NCBI RefSeq assembly: GCF_019218885.1
Contig: NZ_JAHUWT010000002.1
Coordinates: 806,001 to 870,000, forward strand
Length of the DNA stretch: 64,000 bases
Direction of reading: 5' to 3'
Origin: Bordetella sp. BOR01
Lineage (GTDB): Bacteria > Pseudomonadota > Gammaproteobacteria > Burkholderiales > Burkholderiaceae_B
Numbering within the stretch: position 1 is the stretch's first letter; each line of letters opens with the position of its first letter. This document shows, piece after piece, positions 18,437 to 28,324 of the stretch. The position numbers and the translations under genes are program-made. Below the pieces are notes generated by a model. That model saw only the letters and a list, made by a program, of their open reading frames with translations, was not told the DNA's origin and did no database searches.

Positions 18437-18697
18437 ATGAGCGAAACCGTACGCTTGCTGTGCTATTGGCTGGGGCTGGTAGTGCTGACCGTGGCCACGG
18501 TCAGCGCAGCCGGCGGCGCGGCGCTGCCATCCCTGCAGGGTTGGGTGATTGCCCTGGCGGTGGCCAAGGCATGGCTGGTCATCGATGGGTTCATGGAACT
18601 GCGGCACGCGCCGCGCGCCTGGCGCCTGTTGTTGCTGGCGTGGCCGCTTGCCATGGCGGCGGGCGTGTTGCTGGCCGGGTACTTGCCCGGCCGTTGA
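18437..18697 (+). CDS. norF: Small membrane protein NorF
   Basis: This 86-residue hydrophobic protein begins MSETVRLLCYWLGLVVLTVA and has about three membrane segments. It corresponds to the small gene (norF, orf3) that follows norE in other denitrifiers and is needed for full NO reductase activity by an unclear mechanism. The motif AWLVIDGFMELRHAPRAWR resembles the prokaryotic cytochrome oxidase subunit IV-like family. It starts 2 bp after norE. Confidence 0.8.
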   Translation: MSETVRLLCYWLGLVVLTVATVSAAGGAALPSLQGWVIALAVAKAWLVIDGFMELRHAPRAWRLLLLAWPLAMAAGVLLAGYLPGR

Positions 18698-18735
18698 AGA
18701 CCGGCGGCCAGCGGCGCGGCGACTACTTTTGTTTC

Positions 18736-18785
18736 TTGATTGCAGTCAAGCGGGCCCGGGGTGCCCGCTTTCTAGAATGATGTCC
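18736..18785 (+). promoter_or_regulatory. norCB promoter with Dnr/FNR-type box
   Basis: The box TTGATTGCAGTCAA (18736-18749) is the exact reverse complement of the two boxes near nirS. A good -10, TAGAAT, lies at 18773-18778, so the start is expected near 18784, which puts the box centre about 41.5 bp upstream. The leader to the norC ATG would be about 25 nt and carries an AGAGGGG ribosome-binding site. Confidence 0.8.
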
Positions 18786-18808
18786 ACCTATAGCCAAGAG
18801 GGGCCATC

Positions 18809-19249
18809 ATGCAGGAAACCTTCACCAAAGGCATGGCCAGGAATATCTATTTCGGGGGAAGTGTGTTCTTCATCCTGATATTCCTGGCCCTGACTTTCCA
18901 TACCGAAAAACACTTTCCAGAAAGTACGAACCAAGACCAGATGACCGAGGCCGTCGTGCGCGGCAAACTCGTCTGGGAGCAGAACAATTGCGTCGGCTGT
19001 CACACGATACTGGGCGAAGGCGCGTACTTTGCACCCGAGCTCGGCAATGTGTTCGAGCGCCGCGGCGGCGAACAGGATTTCAATTCGTTCCTGCATGCCT
19101 GGATGAGCGCCCAGCCCCTGGGCGTGCCGGGCCGTCGCGCCATGCCTCAGTTCCATCTGTCCGAACGGGAAGTGAACGACCTGGCCGAGTTCCTGAAATG
19201 GACATCGAAGATCGACAACTACAACTGGCCACCAAACCGTGAGGGCTGA
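18809..19249 (+). CDS. norC: Nitric oxide reductase cytochrome c subunit NorC
   Basis: NorC is the membrane-anchored cytochrome c subunit that feeds electrons into NorB. The 146-residue protein has one N-terminal membrane helix (about 13-31) and a periplasmic heme domain with CVGCHTI (61-67). A methionine in RRAMPQF is the likely axial ligand. Both match NorC closely. The stop is 3 bp before norB. Confidence 0.97.
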   Translation: MQETFTKGMARNIYFGGSVFFILIFLALTFHTEKHFPESTNQDQMTEAVVRGKLVWEQNNCVGCHTILGEGAYFAPELGNVFERRGGEQDFNSFLHAWMSAQPLGVPGRRAMPQFHLSEREVNDLAEFLKWTSKIDNYNWPPNREG

Positions 19250-20677
<1,428 letters not shown>

Positions 20678-20699
20678 GGCGAATTCGCTACATCCATGG

Positions 20700-20739
20700 A
20701 ACGGCCCGGCGCATGGTCGCGGGGCCGTTTTCCATTTTT
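20700..20739 (+). terminator. Possible intrinsic terminator/attenuator between norB and norD
   Basis: A GC-rich stem ACGGCCC (20701-20707) with GGGCCGT (20722-20728) is followed by TTTTCCATTTTT. It lies between the norB stop and the norD start. Because norD has no obvious promoter box, this hairpin more likely lowers downstream expression than separates the two genes completely. Confidence 0.6.
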
Positions 20740-20765
20740 ATGTGGCATGCAAGAAAGGTAAAGGC

Positions 20766-22598
20766 TTGGGCTTCGAACTGGAAGAATGGGTTGGAGGAAT
20801 CTGGCATCGCTTCATCACGCGTCAGGCCAGCCGCGAGTTTCCCTCCGCGCGGGTTTTGTTGCCCGACATGCAGCGCACGCTGGCCGTGCTGTTTCGAGCC
20901 ATGGGTGGTGCCGGAGGCGTTGCCCTCGAGGCCGCCGATCATCGCAGCCTGACATCAAGGCGCAGCCTGTTGCAGCACATCGCCGGCGCAGGCCGCCAAG
21001 GGGCGGTGGCCTGGTGCGATGCCGATACATTGCGCCTGCCCAGTCACCTGGCGGTGTATCCCGAGGCCACGCTGAACGCCGAGCTTTATCGCTGGCTTGC
21101 CTTGCTGGCCGGGCAGGCACGCGGCATGCGGCACTGGGGCCGTGACAACCAACACTGGACGCATGCCTTGTTGCAGCGGTATCCGGCGTTGCGGCCAAGA
21201 TACCGGCGCCTGGTGGATGCCCACATGCAATGGAGGCCCGACCCGTCGAGCTTGCGGCGCGACGAGGCGGCATTGGAACGCGCGGTGCGCCAGGCGCTGC
21301 ACGAGCCCGGCAGCGTTGCCGATTTTCCGCGTAGCGAGCGTGCGCCGTGGCCGGTCCCCATGTGGTTGTACCCGCCACAGCAGGCCAGCCAGCCGCAGGC
21401 AACCGACCTGGATACGGAGCCGGGTGGAGAACAGGCTTCCACCAACACCAGCACGGCAACGCGCAAGCGCGCTTCCCGGGTGGACGATCACAGCGGTAAA
21501 GACGGGTTGTTGCTGATACGCCTGGAGAACCTGTTCAGTTGGTCCGAACACGTAGACCTGGACCGACGCGGAGACGACAGCGAGAATCCCGATGCCGCAC
21601 GGGCGGCGAACGACTTGGATGAACTGGCGATCTCGCGGCGGCGCATGCGCCAGGGCGGTGGCCTGAAGCTGGATCTGGACCTGCCGCCCGCCGATGTGGA
21701 TGACCTGCCGCTGGGCGGCCTCATGACCTTGCCGGAATGGGATTACCGGCGGCAGCGCCTGCAAGGCAATTTCGTGCAGGTGCAGATGATGTCGCCGCGT
21801 CAGTCGTCGCCCGCGGGGCTGCCGCTGCGGCTGGCATCTTTGGCCCGGCGCTTGCGCCGGCAATTCGAGCATCTGCGCAGTGATCGCCAATGGCTGCGCC
21901 AGCAACCCCTGGGCACCGAGCTGGACATGCAGGCGTGGATCGATTTTCAAGTCGAACGCCAGCATGGGCATTGTGCCGAGCGCGGCTGGTTTCAGGAACG
22001 CCGGCAAACCCGCCGCGACATGGCTTGCCTGCTGTTGGCCGACTTGTCGATGTCCACCGATGCCCACCTGGATGACCAGCATCGCGTCATCGACGTCATC
22101 GCGGACAGCCTGCTGCTGTTCGGCGAGGCGCTGTCGGCGGTGGGCGATCCGTTTGCGTTGTACGGATTTTCATCATTGCGCCGCCAGCAAGTGCGCATGC
22201 TGGAATTGAAGACCTTTCGCCAGCGCTATGGTGACGAAACGCGGGGCCGTATCCAGGCGTTGCGCCCGGGTTACTACACGCGCATGGGCGCCGCTTTGCG
22301 GCAGGCCACGCGCCTGTTGGCGGCCAGCCCATCCCGGCGCAAGCTGCTGCTGCTGGTTACCGACGGCAAGCCCAACGACCTGGACCGCTACGAGGGCCGC
22401 TATGGCGTGGAAGACACACGCCAGGCCGTGATCGAGGCACGGCGGCAGGGCTTGCTGCCGTTTTGCATCACCATCGACCGCGAGGCCGGCAGCTATCTGC
22501 CCTACATGTTCGGCGCCCATTGCTATACGCTGATAAGGCAGCCGCAACAGTTGCCGTACCGCTTGCCGCAGTTGTACCGCCAACTGACGCAGCCATGA
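20766..22598 (+). CDS. norD: Nitric oxide reductase activation protein NorD
   Basis: NorD is a von Willebrand A-domain protein that partners the NorQ ATPase in iron loading of NO reductase. I place the start at the TTG at 20766 (reading MGFELEEWVGGIWHRFITRQ), preceded by AAAGG. Upstream ATGs in frame lie inside norB or before the terminator and lack family sequence. The product is about 610 residues, the usual NorD length. The VWA MIDAS motif DLSMST and the later LLVTDGKPND strand are clear. A charged, low-complexity linker occupies the middle (about 215-300). Confidence 0.9.
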   Translation: MGFELEEWVGGIWHRFITRQASREFPSARVLLPDMQRTLAVLFRAMGGAGGVALEAADHRSLTSRRSLLQHIAGAGRQGAVAWCDADTLRLPSHLAVYPEATLNAELYRWLALLAGQARGMRHWGRDNQHWTHALLQRYPALRPRYRRLVDAHMQWRPDPSSLRRDEAALERAVRQALHEPGSVADFPRSERAPWPVPMWLYPPQQASQPQATDLDTEPGGEQASTNTSTATRKRASRVDDHSGKDGLLLIRLENLFSWSEHVDLDRRGDDSENPDAARAANDLDELAISRRRMRQGGGLKLDLDLPPADVDDLPLGGLMTLPEWDYRRQRLQGNFVQVQMMSPRQSSPAGLPLRLASLARRLRRQFEHLRSDRQWLRQQPLGTELDMQAWIDFQVERQHGHCAERGWFQERRQTRRDMACLLLADLSMSTDAHLDDQHRVIDVIADSLLLFGEALSAVGDPFALYGFSSLRRQQVRMLELKTFRQRYGDETRGRIQALRPGYYTRMGAALRQATRLLAASPSRRKLLLLVTDGKPNDLDRYEGRYGVEDTRQAVIEARRQGLLPFCITIDREAGSYLPYMFGAHCYTLIRQPQQLPYRLPQLYRQLTQP

Positions 22599-22618
22599 CG
22601 CCGCGCGATAGCTGATGG

Positions 22619-22810
22619 CTAGCCCAGGCTGCGCGGAAGCCAGTAAATCATGACGGCGCAGAACAAGGCCAGGCCGGCACAGAACCATTGAAAGCGCCGC
22701 AGGCGACGCAGGCGGATGCGTTCGGCTGCCACAGGCAAGGGCATGCCGCAATGCGGGCAGTCTGGCAGCCCGGGCGGTGCGGCTTGCTGGCAGTACAGGC
22801 AGTCTGGCAT
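22619..22810 (-). CDS. dnrP: Small zinc-ribbon membrane protein, DnrP-like
   Basis: This is a 63-residue protein with two CXXC pairs (CLYC and CPHC, a rubredoxin-like zinc knuckle) in the first 22 residues, a basic stretch (RIRLRRLRRF), and one C-terminal membrane helix ending LPRSLG. It lies directly behind dnr, also on the minus strand. A protein called DnrP accompanies dnr in Pseudomonas stutzeri, and the match is from memory of that arrangement. Its function is not established; metal or redox sensing at the membrane is a guess. Confidence 0.7.
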   Translation of the reverse strand: MPDCLYCQQAAPPGLPDCPHCGMPLPVAAERIRLRRLRRFQWFCAGLALFCAVMIYWLPRSLG

Positions 22811-22829
22811 GGCAGTATGCGCGCGAGCG

Positions 22830-23510
22830 CTATTCGAAGAGTTCCAGGCGCTGGCTGTTCAGCACGCAGATGTGATTACCCTGCTGGGTGATGATGCCTT
22901 CGTCGATCAGGTGGCGAATGATGCGCGAGAAAGTCTCTGGCTGGATCGACAAGTGGCCGGCCACCAGCCGTTTGGCCATGGGCAGTTCAAAGCTGTTGCT
23001 GTCGGGGCGTCGCGCCAATTGGGTCAGCAGGTAGCGCACCACGCGGTGGGTGGCGTTCTTGAGCGATAGGGTTTCGATCTCGTTGATGCGCTGGTGCAGC
23101 CGGATACATAGCTTGCCCAGCAAGGCAAAAGTCAGTTTGCTGTTGTTCCGCAACAGTTCCATGTAGGTGCTGTTCGAGAACCGGTATAGCTGGGACGGCG
23201 CTATGGCCTGGGCCGATGCCACGTAATCGGGCGTGTCCATCAGCATCATGGCTTCGGCGAAAGTCTGGCGGCTGCCGATGACATCGAAGACCTTTTCCTG
23301 ACCGTCGGGCGTAAGGCGATAGACTTTTACAGTACCGGAAATCACAAAGAAGAAGGCATGGGCCGGTTCGCCCTGGTGGAACAGTTTTTCGCCTTTGTCG
23401 ACGTTGAGCAGCCGGGCCGTTTGCAGCAGGGCGTCGAGTTGCGCTTCGCTCAGGGGTTCGAAAAGATGATGGCTGCGAAGGATCTGGTGATGGACTCGGT
23501 GGAGCTGCAT
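22830..23510 (-). CDS. dnr: Crp/Fnr-family regulator Dnr
   Basis: This is a transcription activator of denitrification genes. The 226-residue product has an N-terminal cyclic-nucleotide-like beta-roll, a dimerisation helix, and a C-terminal winged helix with the recognition sequence SIQPETFSRIIRHL. The E..SR pattern is the one that reads TTGAT half-sites. It lacks the N-terminal cysteine cluster of Fnr, so it should not sense oxygen by an Fe-S centre; Dnr proteins sense NO through bound heme. The matching boxes upstream of nirS, norQ and norC are its probable targets. Confidence 0.9.
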   Translation of the reverse strand: MQLHRVHHQILRSHHLFEPLSEAQLDALLQTARLLNVDKGEKLFHQGEPAHAFFFVISGTVKVYRLTPDGQEKVFDVIGSRQTFAEAMMLMDTPDYVASAQAIAPSQLYRFSNSTYMELLRNNSKLTFALLGKLCIRLHQRINEIETLSLKNATHRVVRYLLTQLARRPDSNSFELPMAKRLVAGHLSIQPETFSRIIRHLIDEGIITQQGNHICVLNSQRLELFE

Positions 23511-23547
23511 GATGGAATAGTGCGGTCAGGACAAGTGGTGCGAGGCT

Positions 23548-24543
23548 TCAGGTGGGCTCTGGGTGTGTGGGGGCGCTGGCGATGCCCGGCACCACCTGGC
23601 AGGGGATGTCGTGCACCGCCAGCGCGTCGAGCGCATCGCGCTTGCAGGTTGCTCCATCGCCAGGCACCAGCAGCAACACGCGTTTGCCCTGCCGGGCGAG
23701 TTCAATCAGTTGCCGAGCACAGCATGGTTCTTTGCCGGTGGCGGGGGGGCGCGGGGCGATGCGGTCGGCATCGCGGCGGCACAGGTCGACGATGGTGGCA
23801 GGAATCGATGGGCCGCTGATTACCGCGTCGGCCTGTTGCATCAGGCGCAGGGCGCGGAAGGTGAGCAGGTCGGGGTCGCCCGGGCCGATGCCCACCCAGT
23901 AGACCTCGCCTGATGGCTGGGGAGCCGCGCCGGCCAGCTTGGCTTCGAGCAGGCGGTGTGCCAGGCCGGGGTGGCCAGCGAGCAGGGCTTCGGCTATCGG
24001 GCCCTGGAAGGCGTCTTCCCAGAAAATGCGGCGTTGCTGCACGCTGGGCAGCCATGTCTTGACCTGGCTGCGAAACTGCCTGGCCAGGCCGGCCAGTTGG
24101 CCATAACGGGCGGGCAGCCAGCTTTCGAGCTTGGCGCGCACCAACCGGGCCAGCACGGGGGCATGGCCGCCGCTGCTGACGGCCACCATGAGGGGCGATC
24201 GATCGACGATGGCGGGGAAGATGGCACTGCACAGGCTGGGCGAATCGACCACGTTGACCGGAATGCCGCGGGCCTGTGCCTGGGCCGATACGGTGGCGTT
24301 CAGCGGGCTTTTGTTGGTGGCGGCCACGGCCAGCACCACGCCGTCGAGGTCGCCGCCGATGTAGCTGCGCTGGTGCAGTTCGGTGGCCAAAGGGATAAGT
24401 TCGGGATGAATGCGAGGCGCCACTACGCGCAACCGTGCGCCGGCGCTGCAAAGCAGGCGCGCCTTGCGCAGCGCTACGTCGCCGCCGCCGACCAGCAGGA
24501 CGACGCGACTTTGCAGGGAGTGGAAGAGGGGAAGGAATTCCAT
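23548..24543 (-). CDS. Siroheme synthase with degenerate, truncated methyltransferase half
   Basis: The N-terminal half (about 1-205) is a CysG-type precorrin-2 dehydrogenase/ferrochelatase: the NAD motif VVLLVGGGDVALRKARLL, the catalytic region NVVDSPSLCSAIFPAIVDRS and AVSSGGHAPVLAR are intact. The C-terminal SUMT-like part starts normally (VGIGPGDPDLLTFRALRL), then loses the DRLVS loop and the GGDPFIFGRGG loop, and stops after VVPGIASAP at residue 331. A functional CysG has about 460 residues. It should make siroheme from precorrin-2, with nirE doing the methylation. ATG at 24543 (MEFLPLFHSL) is preferred. The dnr gene follows after 37 bp. Confidence 0.85.
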   Translation of the reverse strand: MEFLPLFHSLQSRVVLLVGGGDVALRKARLLCSAGARLRVVAPRIHPELIPLATELHQRSYIGGDLDGVVLAVAATNKSPLNATVSAQAQARGIPVNVVDSPSLCSAIFPAIVDRSPLMVAVSSGGHAPVLARLVRAKLESWLPARYGQLAGLARQFRSQVKTWLPSVQQRRIFWEDAFQGPIAEALLAGHPGLAHRLLEAKLAGAAPQPSGEVYWVGIGPGDPDLLTFRALRLMQQADAVISGPSIPATIVDLCRRDADRIAPRPPATGKEPCCARQLIELARQGKRVLLLVPGDGATCKRDALDALAVHDIPCQVVPGIASAPTHPEPT

Positions 24544-24676
24544 GGCGGCCAGGCATCGCGCCTGGGGTGCTTGGCCGGTGTGGCCGGCCACGATGCGCGA
24601 TGGCACCCAGTGTAAGACCGCCGCATGGATCAGGCGCCGGGCCGGCAGGCCGGCGCCTTGCGAAAAATCATCCGAA

Positions 24677-24698
24677 TGTGAATAAAGGCCTATTCACA
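24677..24698. repeat. 22-bp inverted repeat between the siroheme-synthase gene and the DUF945 gene
   Basis: Eight-base arms TGTGAATA and TATTCACA flank AAGGCC. It lies just after the DUF945 stop and about 135 bp before the siroheme-synthase start, so it may be an operator for the siroheme-synthase/dnr unit. It resembles neither the Dnr box nor a terminator (no T run). The regulator is unknown. Confidence 0.45.
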
Positions 24699-24711
24699 CT
24701 AAGACAGGCCA

Positions 24712-26637
24712 TCAGCGCGGCGTGCTGGCCAATGTTTCGGCGAACTGCGGGACTGAGGCCAGGAAGGTCTTGACCAGGAAGTCGGCGCCGTTGTCGCCGA
24801 TACCGCCATAGGCATTCACGTCCATTTCGAGCACGGCCTGGTTGCTGGTATCCAGGTAGGCACGGGTCCAGCGATTCTGCGTATTCCAGTCGTTCAGCAG
24901 GTTGAGCGGCACGGGCTGGCCGGAGGCGAAGCTGGCGCGCAGCAGCAGGTCGGCGCAGGTCATCTCGATGTCGCAGTCGTTGAATTCGATGCGCAGGCTT
25001 TCGGCACCGCTGTCGCCCGGTTCGATGTCAATGACGGGATTGCCGCCGGTGGCTGCGCTGGTCTGGTAGGCAAAGCCCGCCTCGTCCAGGATTTCGCCCA
25101 GCAGGTCGGGGTCCAGCGCGCCCAGCAGGGTGCTGTCGGGGCTGGCCGAGTCGTCGTCGCCCAGGTCGCCCACCAAGTTGCCGAACAGCTCGTCGACCGG
25201 TATTGGGTTGCCGTTCAGGGTAGCCGCGCCGTCGGCGTAGTGGAAAGCGCCCACCAGGTTGTCGCCGTCGTTCTTGCCGATGCTCAGCATTTCCGCCATG
25301 CCGGCCGCGGCGCTGACCTGGTCTGCGGCTTCGGTGGCGGCCTGCTGGGCATCCAGGCCCTGGCTTTGCAGAAGCTGCGCCAACATATCCTGGGCCATTG
25401 GCTTGGACAGGATGATCTTCAGATCGAGCGCCTTGATGGCTTGCTGGATCAGGGCCTGGGGGTCGTCGATGGCGGGCGGTTCGGTGTCCAGGGCGGCCGG
25501 CTTGGTCAGGTCCAGCGCCAGCGCCAGGTGGCTTTCGCCCTTGGCAGTCTGCCAGGTGACGGGATCCAGCCGCAGCGACGGGTTGCCCGCCAGCATCTGC
25601 CTGCCGTATTGCAGCAGCGCCTGGCGGCGCTCGGGCGTCAGGACCTCGGCTGCAGGCGCGTCGCTTTGGCCGATTTCGGTGAAGATTTCGTTGTACAGCT
25701 TGGACAGGTCGGCGGTGGCCTGGCCGTCCAGGCGATCCAGTTTCAGGGTGGCCTGGCCCTGGCCGAAATTGCGGCCGTTGACGTCCAATTGGCCTACCTG
25801 GTAGTGCATATGCACGTTCAGGCTGGCGCCGCTTTCGGCCAGGCTGGCCGTATAGCCCAGCGATTGCATGGCCACCTTGGTGCCGGTGGCCACGTCTTCG
25901 ACGTCCAGCCGCTGCACTTGCGCGCTGGAGCTGCCGATGCCGAAGCCGAACTGGCCCTGGCGGCTGTCGATATCCAGGGTGATGCCCGAGGCGTTCATCT
26001 TGGCCGGGCGCTCGCTTTGGCTGGCGTCCAGCGCAACTTGCCCGACCTCGATCTTTGCCGTGGAGCTACGCGTGGCCTGAGTGTATTGCCCTTCTGCGTG
26101 GGCACCGCTGAAGGTCAGCACATCGCCGTCCTTGCGCAATTCGATGGGCGCCACGCCGGCCGTGCCGGAGGTGTCGCCGTTGTATGACACTACGGTGTCG
26201 CTCCAGAACGGCGTGGCGCCCTTGGTCAGTTCGAACAGCGGTTTCAGGTCTTCGTTGGCGAGCAGCTCGGCATGTACGAACGCGAGTTGAGGCAGCCACT
26301 TGCCATGCGCGAGCGCTCCTTTGGGAAACGGACCGTGTTCGATGCGCGACACGAATTCCGCCGTGCCTGACGGCAGCCCCTTGGGCGCATTGTCCGTCTT
26401 GGTCAGCGAGACGCCGTAGCGGGCCTGGCTGGTGAAGAAATTCCGCTGGTAATCTAGTTGGCGGACTTCAAGGCCGAAGCCCATGCCTGCGAAGGCATCG
26501 GCAAGTTTCTGGTTGACTTCTGCCAACCGGGCCGGCGTCTCGGCCTCGATGCGTTTGCCGGTGTACCAGGTAGTGCCCAGCCAGCCTGCCGCCAATACCA
26601 CAATCACGCCCGCCGTGATCCCCGCTGCCTTTTTCAT
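24712..26637 (-). CDS. DUF945 (YdgA-like) family protein
   Basis: This is a 641-residue protein with an N-terminal signal anchor (about 5-25, MKKAAGITAGVIVVLAAGWLG) followed by a long, mostly beta, alternating region rich in Asp, Ala and Gln. The overall pattern is that of the DUF945/YdgA family, periplasmic or inner-membrane-anchored proteins of unknown function. No catalytic motif is visible. It is longer than E. coli YdgA (about 500). A -10-like TATACT lies upstream on the minus strand (26718-26723). There is no clear functional link to denitrification. Confidence 0.75.
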   Translation of the reverse strand: MKKAAGITAGVIVVLAAGWLGTTWYTGKRIEAETPARLAEVNQKLADAFAGMGFGLEVRQLDYQRNFFTSQARYGVSLTKTDNAPKGLPSGTAEFVSRIEHGPFPKGALAHGKWLPQLAFVHAELLANEDLKPLFELTKGATPFWSDTVVSYNGDTSGTAGVAPIELRKDGDVLTFSGAHAEGQYTQATRSSTAKIEVGQVALDASQSERPAKMNASGITLDIDSRQGQFGFGIGSSSAQVQRLDVEDVATGTKVAMQSLGYTASLAESGASLNVHMHYQVGQLDVNGRNFGQGQATLKLDRLDGQATADLSKLYNEIFTEIGQSDAPAAEVLTPERRQALLQYGRQMLAGNPSLRLDPVTWQTAKGESHLALALDLTKPAALDTEPPAIDDPQALIQQAIKALDLKIILSKPMAQDMLAQLLQSQGLDAQQAATEAADQVSAAAGMAEMLSIGKNDGDNLVGAFHYADGAATLNGNPIPVDELFGNLVGDLGDDDSASPDSTLLGALDPDLLGEILDEAGFAYQTSAATGGNPVIDIEPGDSGAESLRIEFNDCDIEMTCADLLLRASFASGQPVPLNLLNDWNTQNRWTRAYLDTSNQAVLEMDVNAYGGIGDNGADFLVKTFLASVPQFAETLASTPR

Positions 26638-26813
26638 CGTACCCGTCCGACTTCAGTTATGGATGCGGCCCGGCGGGCATCGCGCGGCCGGCCGGGCTGG
26701 GGTGATTACCCGCGGCGAGTATAACGACGCAAGGTAGTGCCGTGGCCGGAGCGACGTTACCAGACGTTTCCGCGCGGGTGCTGCCAAGCCTGCCAAGTGT
26801 CTGGCCCAGAAGG

Positions 26814-28289
26814 CTAGAGCGGGTCTAGCGGGTAGATTGGCCGGCGCACGTGCTTGAACTCGACCTGACTGTAGTCCGAGGTGGTGACGCCCACACCCGT
26901 GCACTCGATGATCTCTGTCGCCATGGCGGCGAAGCCCGCCCGCCAATGCACCCGGCTCTTCAGCGCGACATAGCGCTTTTGCAGCGGGTCGATGCCGGCC
27001 GACAGCAGGCAGTTGATATCGAAGGGTTCCTGGTGACGCGACACGATCACGATCTGCACGCGGCCGGTATCGAACACGACGGTAAGCCCCGTGTCGTTGC
27101 GCACGCCGCGGTACATGGGGCCGCGGTTCAGGTAGACGCCGTCGAACACCAGCTTGACCCGGCCGGTGACCGACAGCGGCTGGCTTTGCTGCTTCAGCGC
27201 CGGCATGGGCACCTTGCCTCCCAGTTCCAGGGTGATGTCCGCGCCTACGCCGGCGGCCGCAGCCTGTTGCGCGGCCTGCGGATCGCACAGCGCGTAGAAC
27301 GCCACGTTGTCGAGCTCTTGGCGCAGGATCTCGGCCAATACGGCAGTGGTATCCATGGTGCCGCCCGAGCCGGTGTTGTCGAAATGATCGAGCAGGATGA
27401 CCGGGCCTTGCTCGATGGCCTTGGCCCGGGCGATGGCGGGGGCCAGCGGTTCGCAATGGAACACCCATTGTTCGCGGCCATTCCAGGCGGTCTCGAGAAG
27501 TTCGTCGCGCAAGCGTTCCGCCGCCGGCAGGTCTGCGTCGGTGCAGATGACCGCGCTCAGGCCGGCTTCGCGGATGTCGGCGTGCGGAAAACCCACGAAT
27601 ACCGATGCCGCCAGCACTTCCCGGGTTTCCAGCGCCTGGCAGCGTGCCTGCAGGGATTTGTTGGGATCGGCATGAGTGCCTTGGCACATGATGTGCGGCA
27701 GCATGGGCTTGTTGGCCCAGGTCATCATGGGGCGTATTTCGCCCTTCAGGGCGCGGGCGATGACGCTGGCCGCGCGTATGCCGGCATCGCGGATGTCGAC
27801 GTGCGGATAGGTGTGGAAACCCGTGACGACAGTGGCGTGCCGCACGATGTCATCGTAGATATTGGCATGCATGTCCAGGGTGACGCCCACCGGCGTATCG
27901 GGATCGATCTCGCGCAGCCGGCGCAGCAGATGGCCTTCGGCATCTTCGACGCCCTCGGCCACCATGGCGCCATGCAGATCGAGCAGGATGGCGTCGTAGC
28001 CGCCGCGCCGCACTTCGTCGAGCACCAGGTTGCACAGGCGTTCGTAGGTGACCGCATCGGCAGGGGCGCTGGGCCAGGATTCGGCCGCTACTGGCACGAC
28101 GATCTCGGCGCCTTCGCGCCGCGCGATCTCGATGTAACCGCCCAGGCCGCTGTCGGTGTTTTCGTAGGCGCGGATGGCCCGTTCGCCGGACAGGATCTCC
28201 GGGCTGCCACGGAAAAAACGCTCCAGCGGCGTGGGTACCGGGGAGAAAGTGTTGGTTTCGTGCTTGATCATCGCCAGCAGCCAACGCAT
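26814..28289 (-). CDS. M81 family metallopeptidase (MlrC-like), copy 1
   Basis: This is a 491-residue protein of the M81/microcystinase C family. The motifs are in order: KHETNTFSP at the N-terminus, LLDLHGAMVAEG, GVTLDMHAN, TYPHVDIRDAG, and DHFDNTGSGGTMDTT in the second domain. These supply the Asp/His/Glu metal ligands known for the family. M81 proteins hydrolyse small peptide or amide substrates; the true substrate here is unknown. It lies last in the minus-strand run, 35 bp behind the importer ATPase gene, so it probably acts on something imported. It is clearly divergent from the second copy at 33524-35035. Confidence 0.85.
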   Translation of the reverse strand: MRWLLAMIKHETNTFSPVPTPLERFFRGSPEILSGERAIRAYENTDSGLGGYIEIARREGAEIVVPVAAESWPSAPADAVTYERLCNLVLDEVRRGGYDAILLDLHGAMVAEGVEDAEGHLLRRLREIDPDTPVGVTLDMHANIYDDIVRHATVVTGFHTYPHVDIRDAGIRAASVIARALKGEIRPMMTWANKPMLPHIMCQGTHADPNKSLQARCQALETREVLAASVFVGFPHADIREAGLSAVICTDADLPAAERLRDELLETAWNGREQWVFHCEPLAPAIARAKAIEQGPVILLDHFDNTGSGGTMDTTAVLAEILRQELDNVAFYALCDPQAAQQAAAAGVGADITLELGGKVPMPALKQQSQPLSVTGRVKLVFDGVYLNRGPMYRGVRNDTGLTVVFDTGRVQIVIVSRHQEPFDINCLLSAGIDPLQKRYVALKSRVHWRAGFAAMATEIIECTGVGVTTSDYSQVEFKHVRRPIYPLDPL

Positions 28290-28324
28290 GGTGTCTTGCT
28301 CCAGGTGGATTCAACAGGTGCGGC

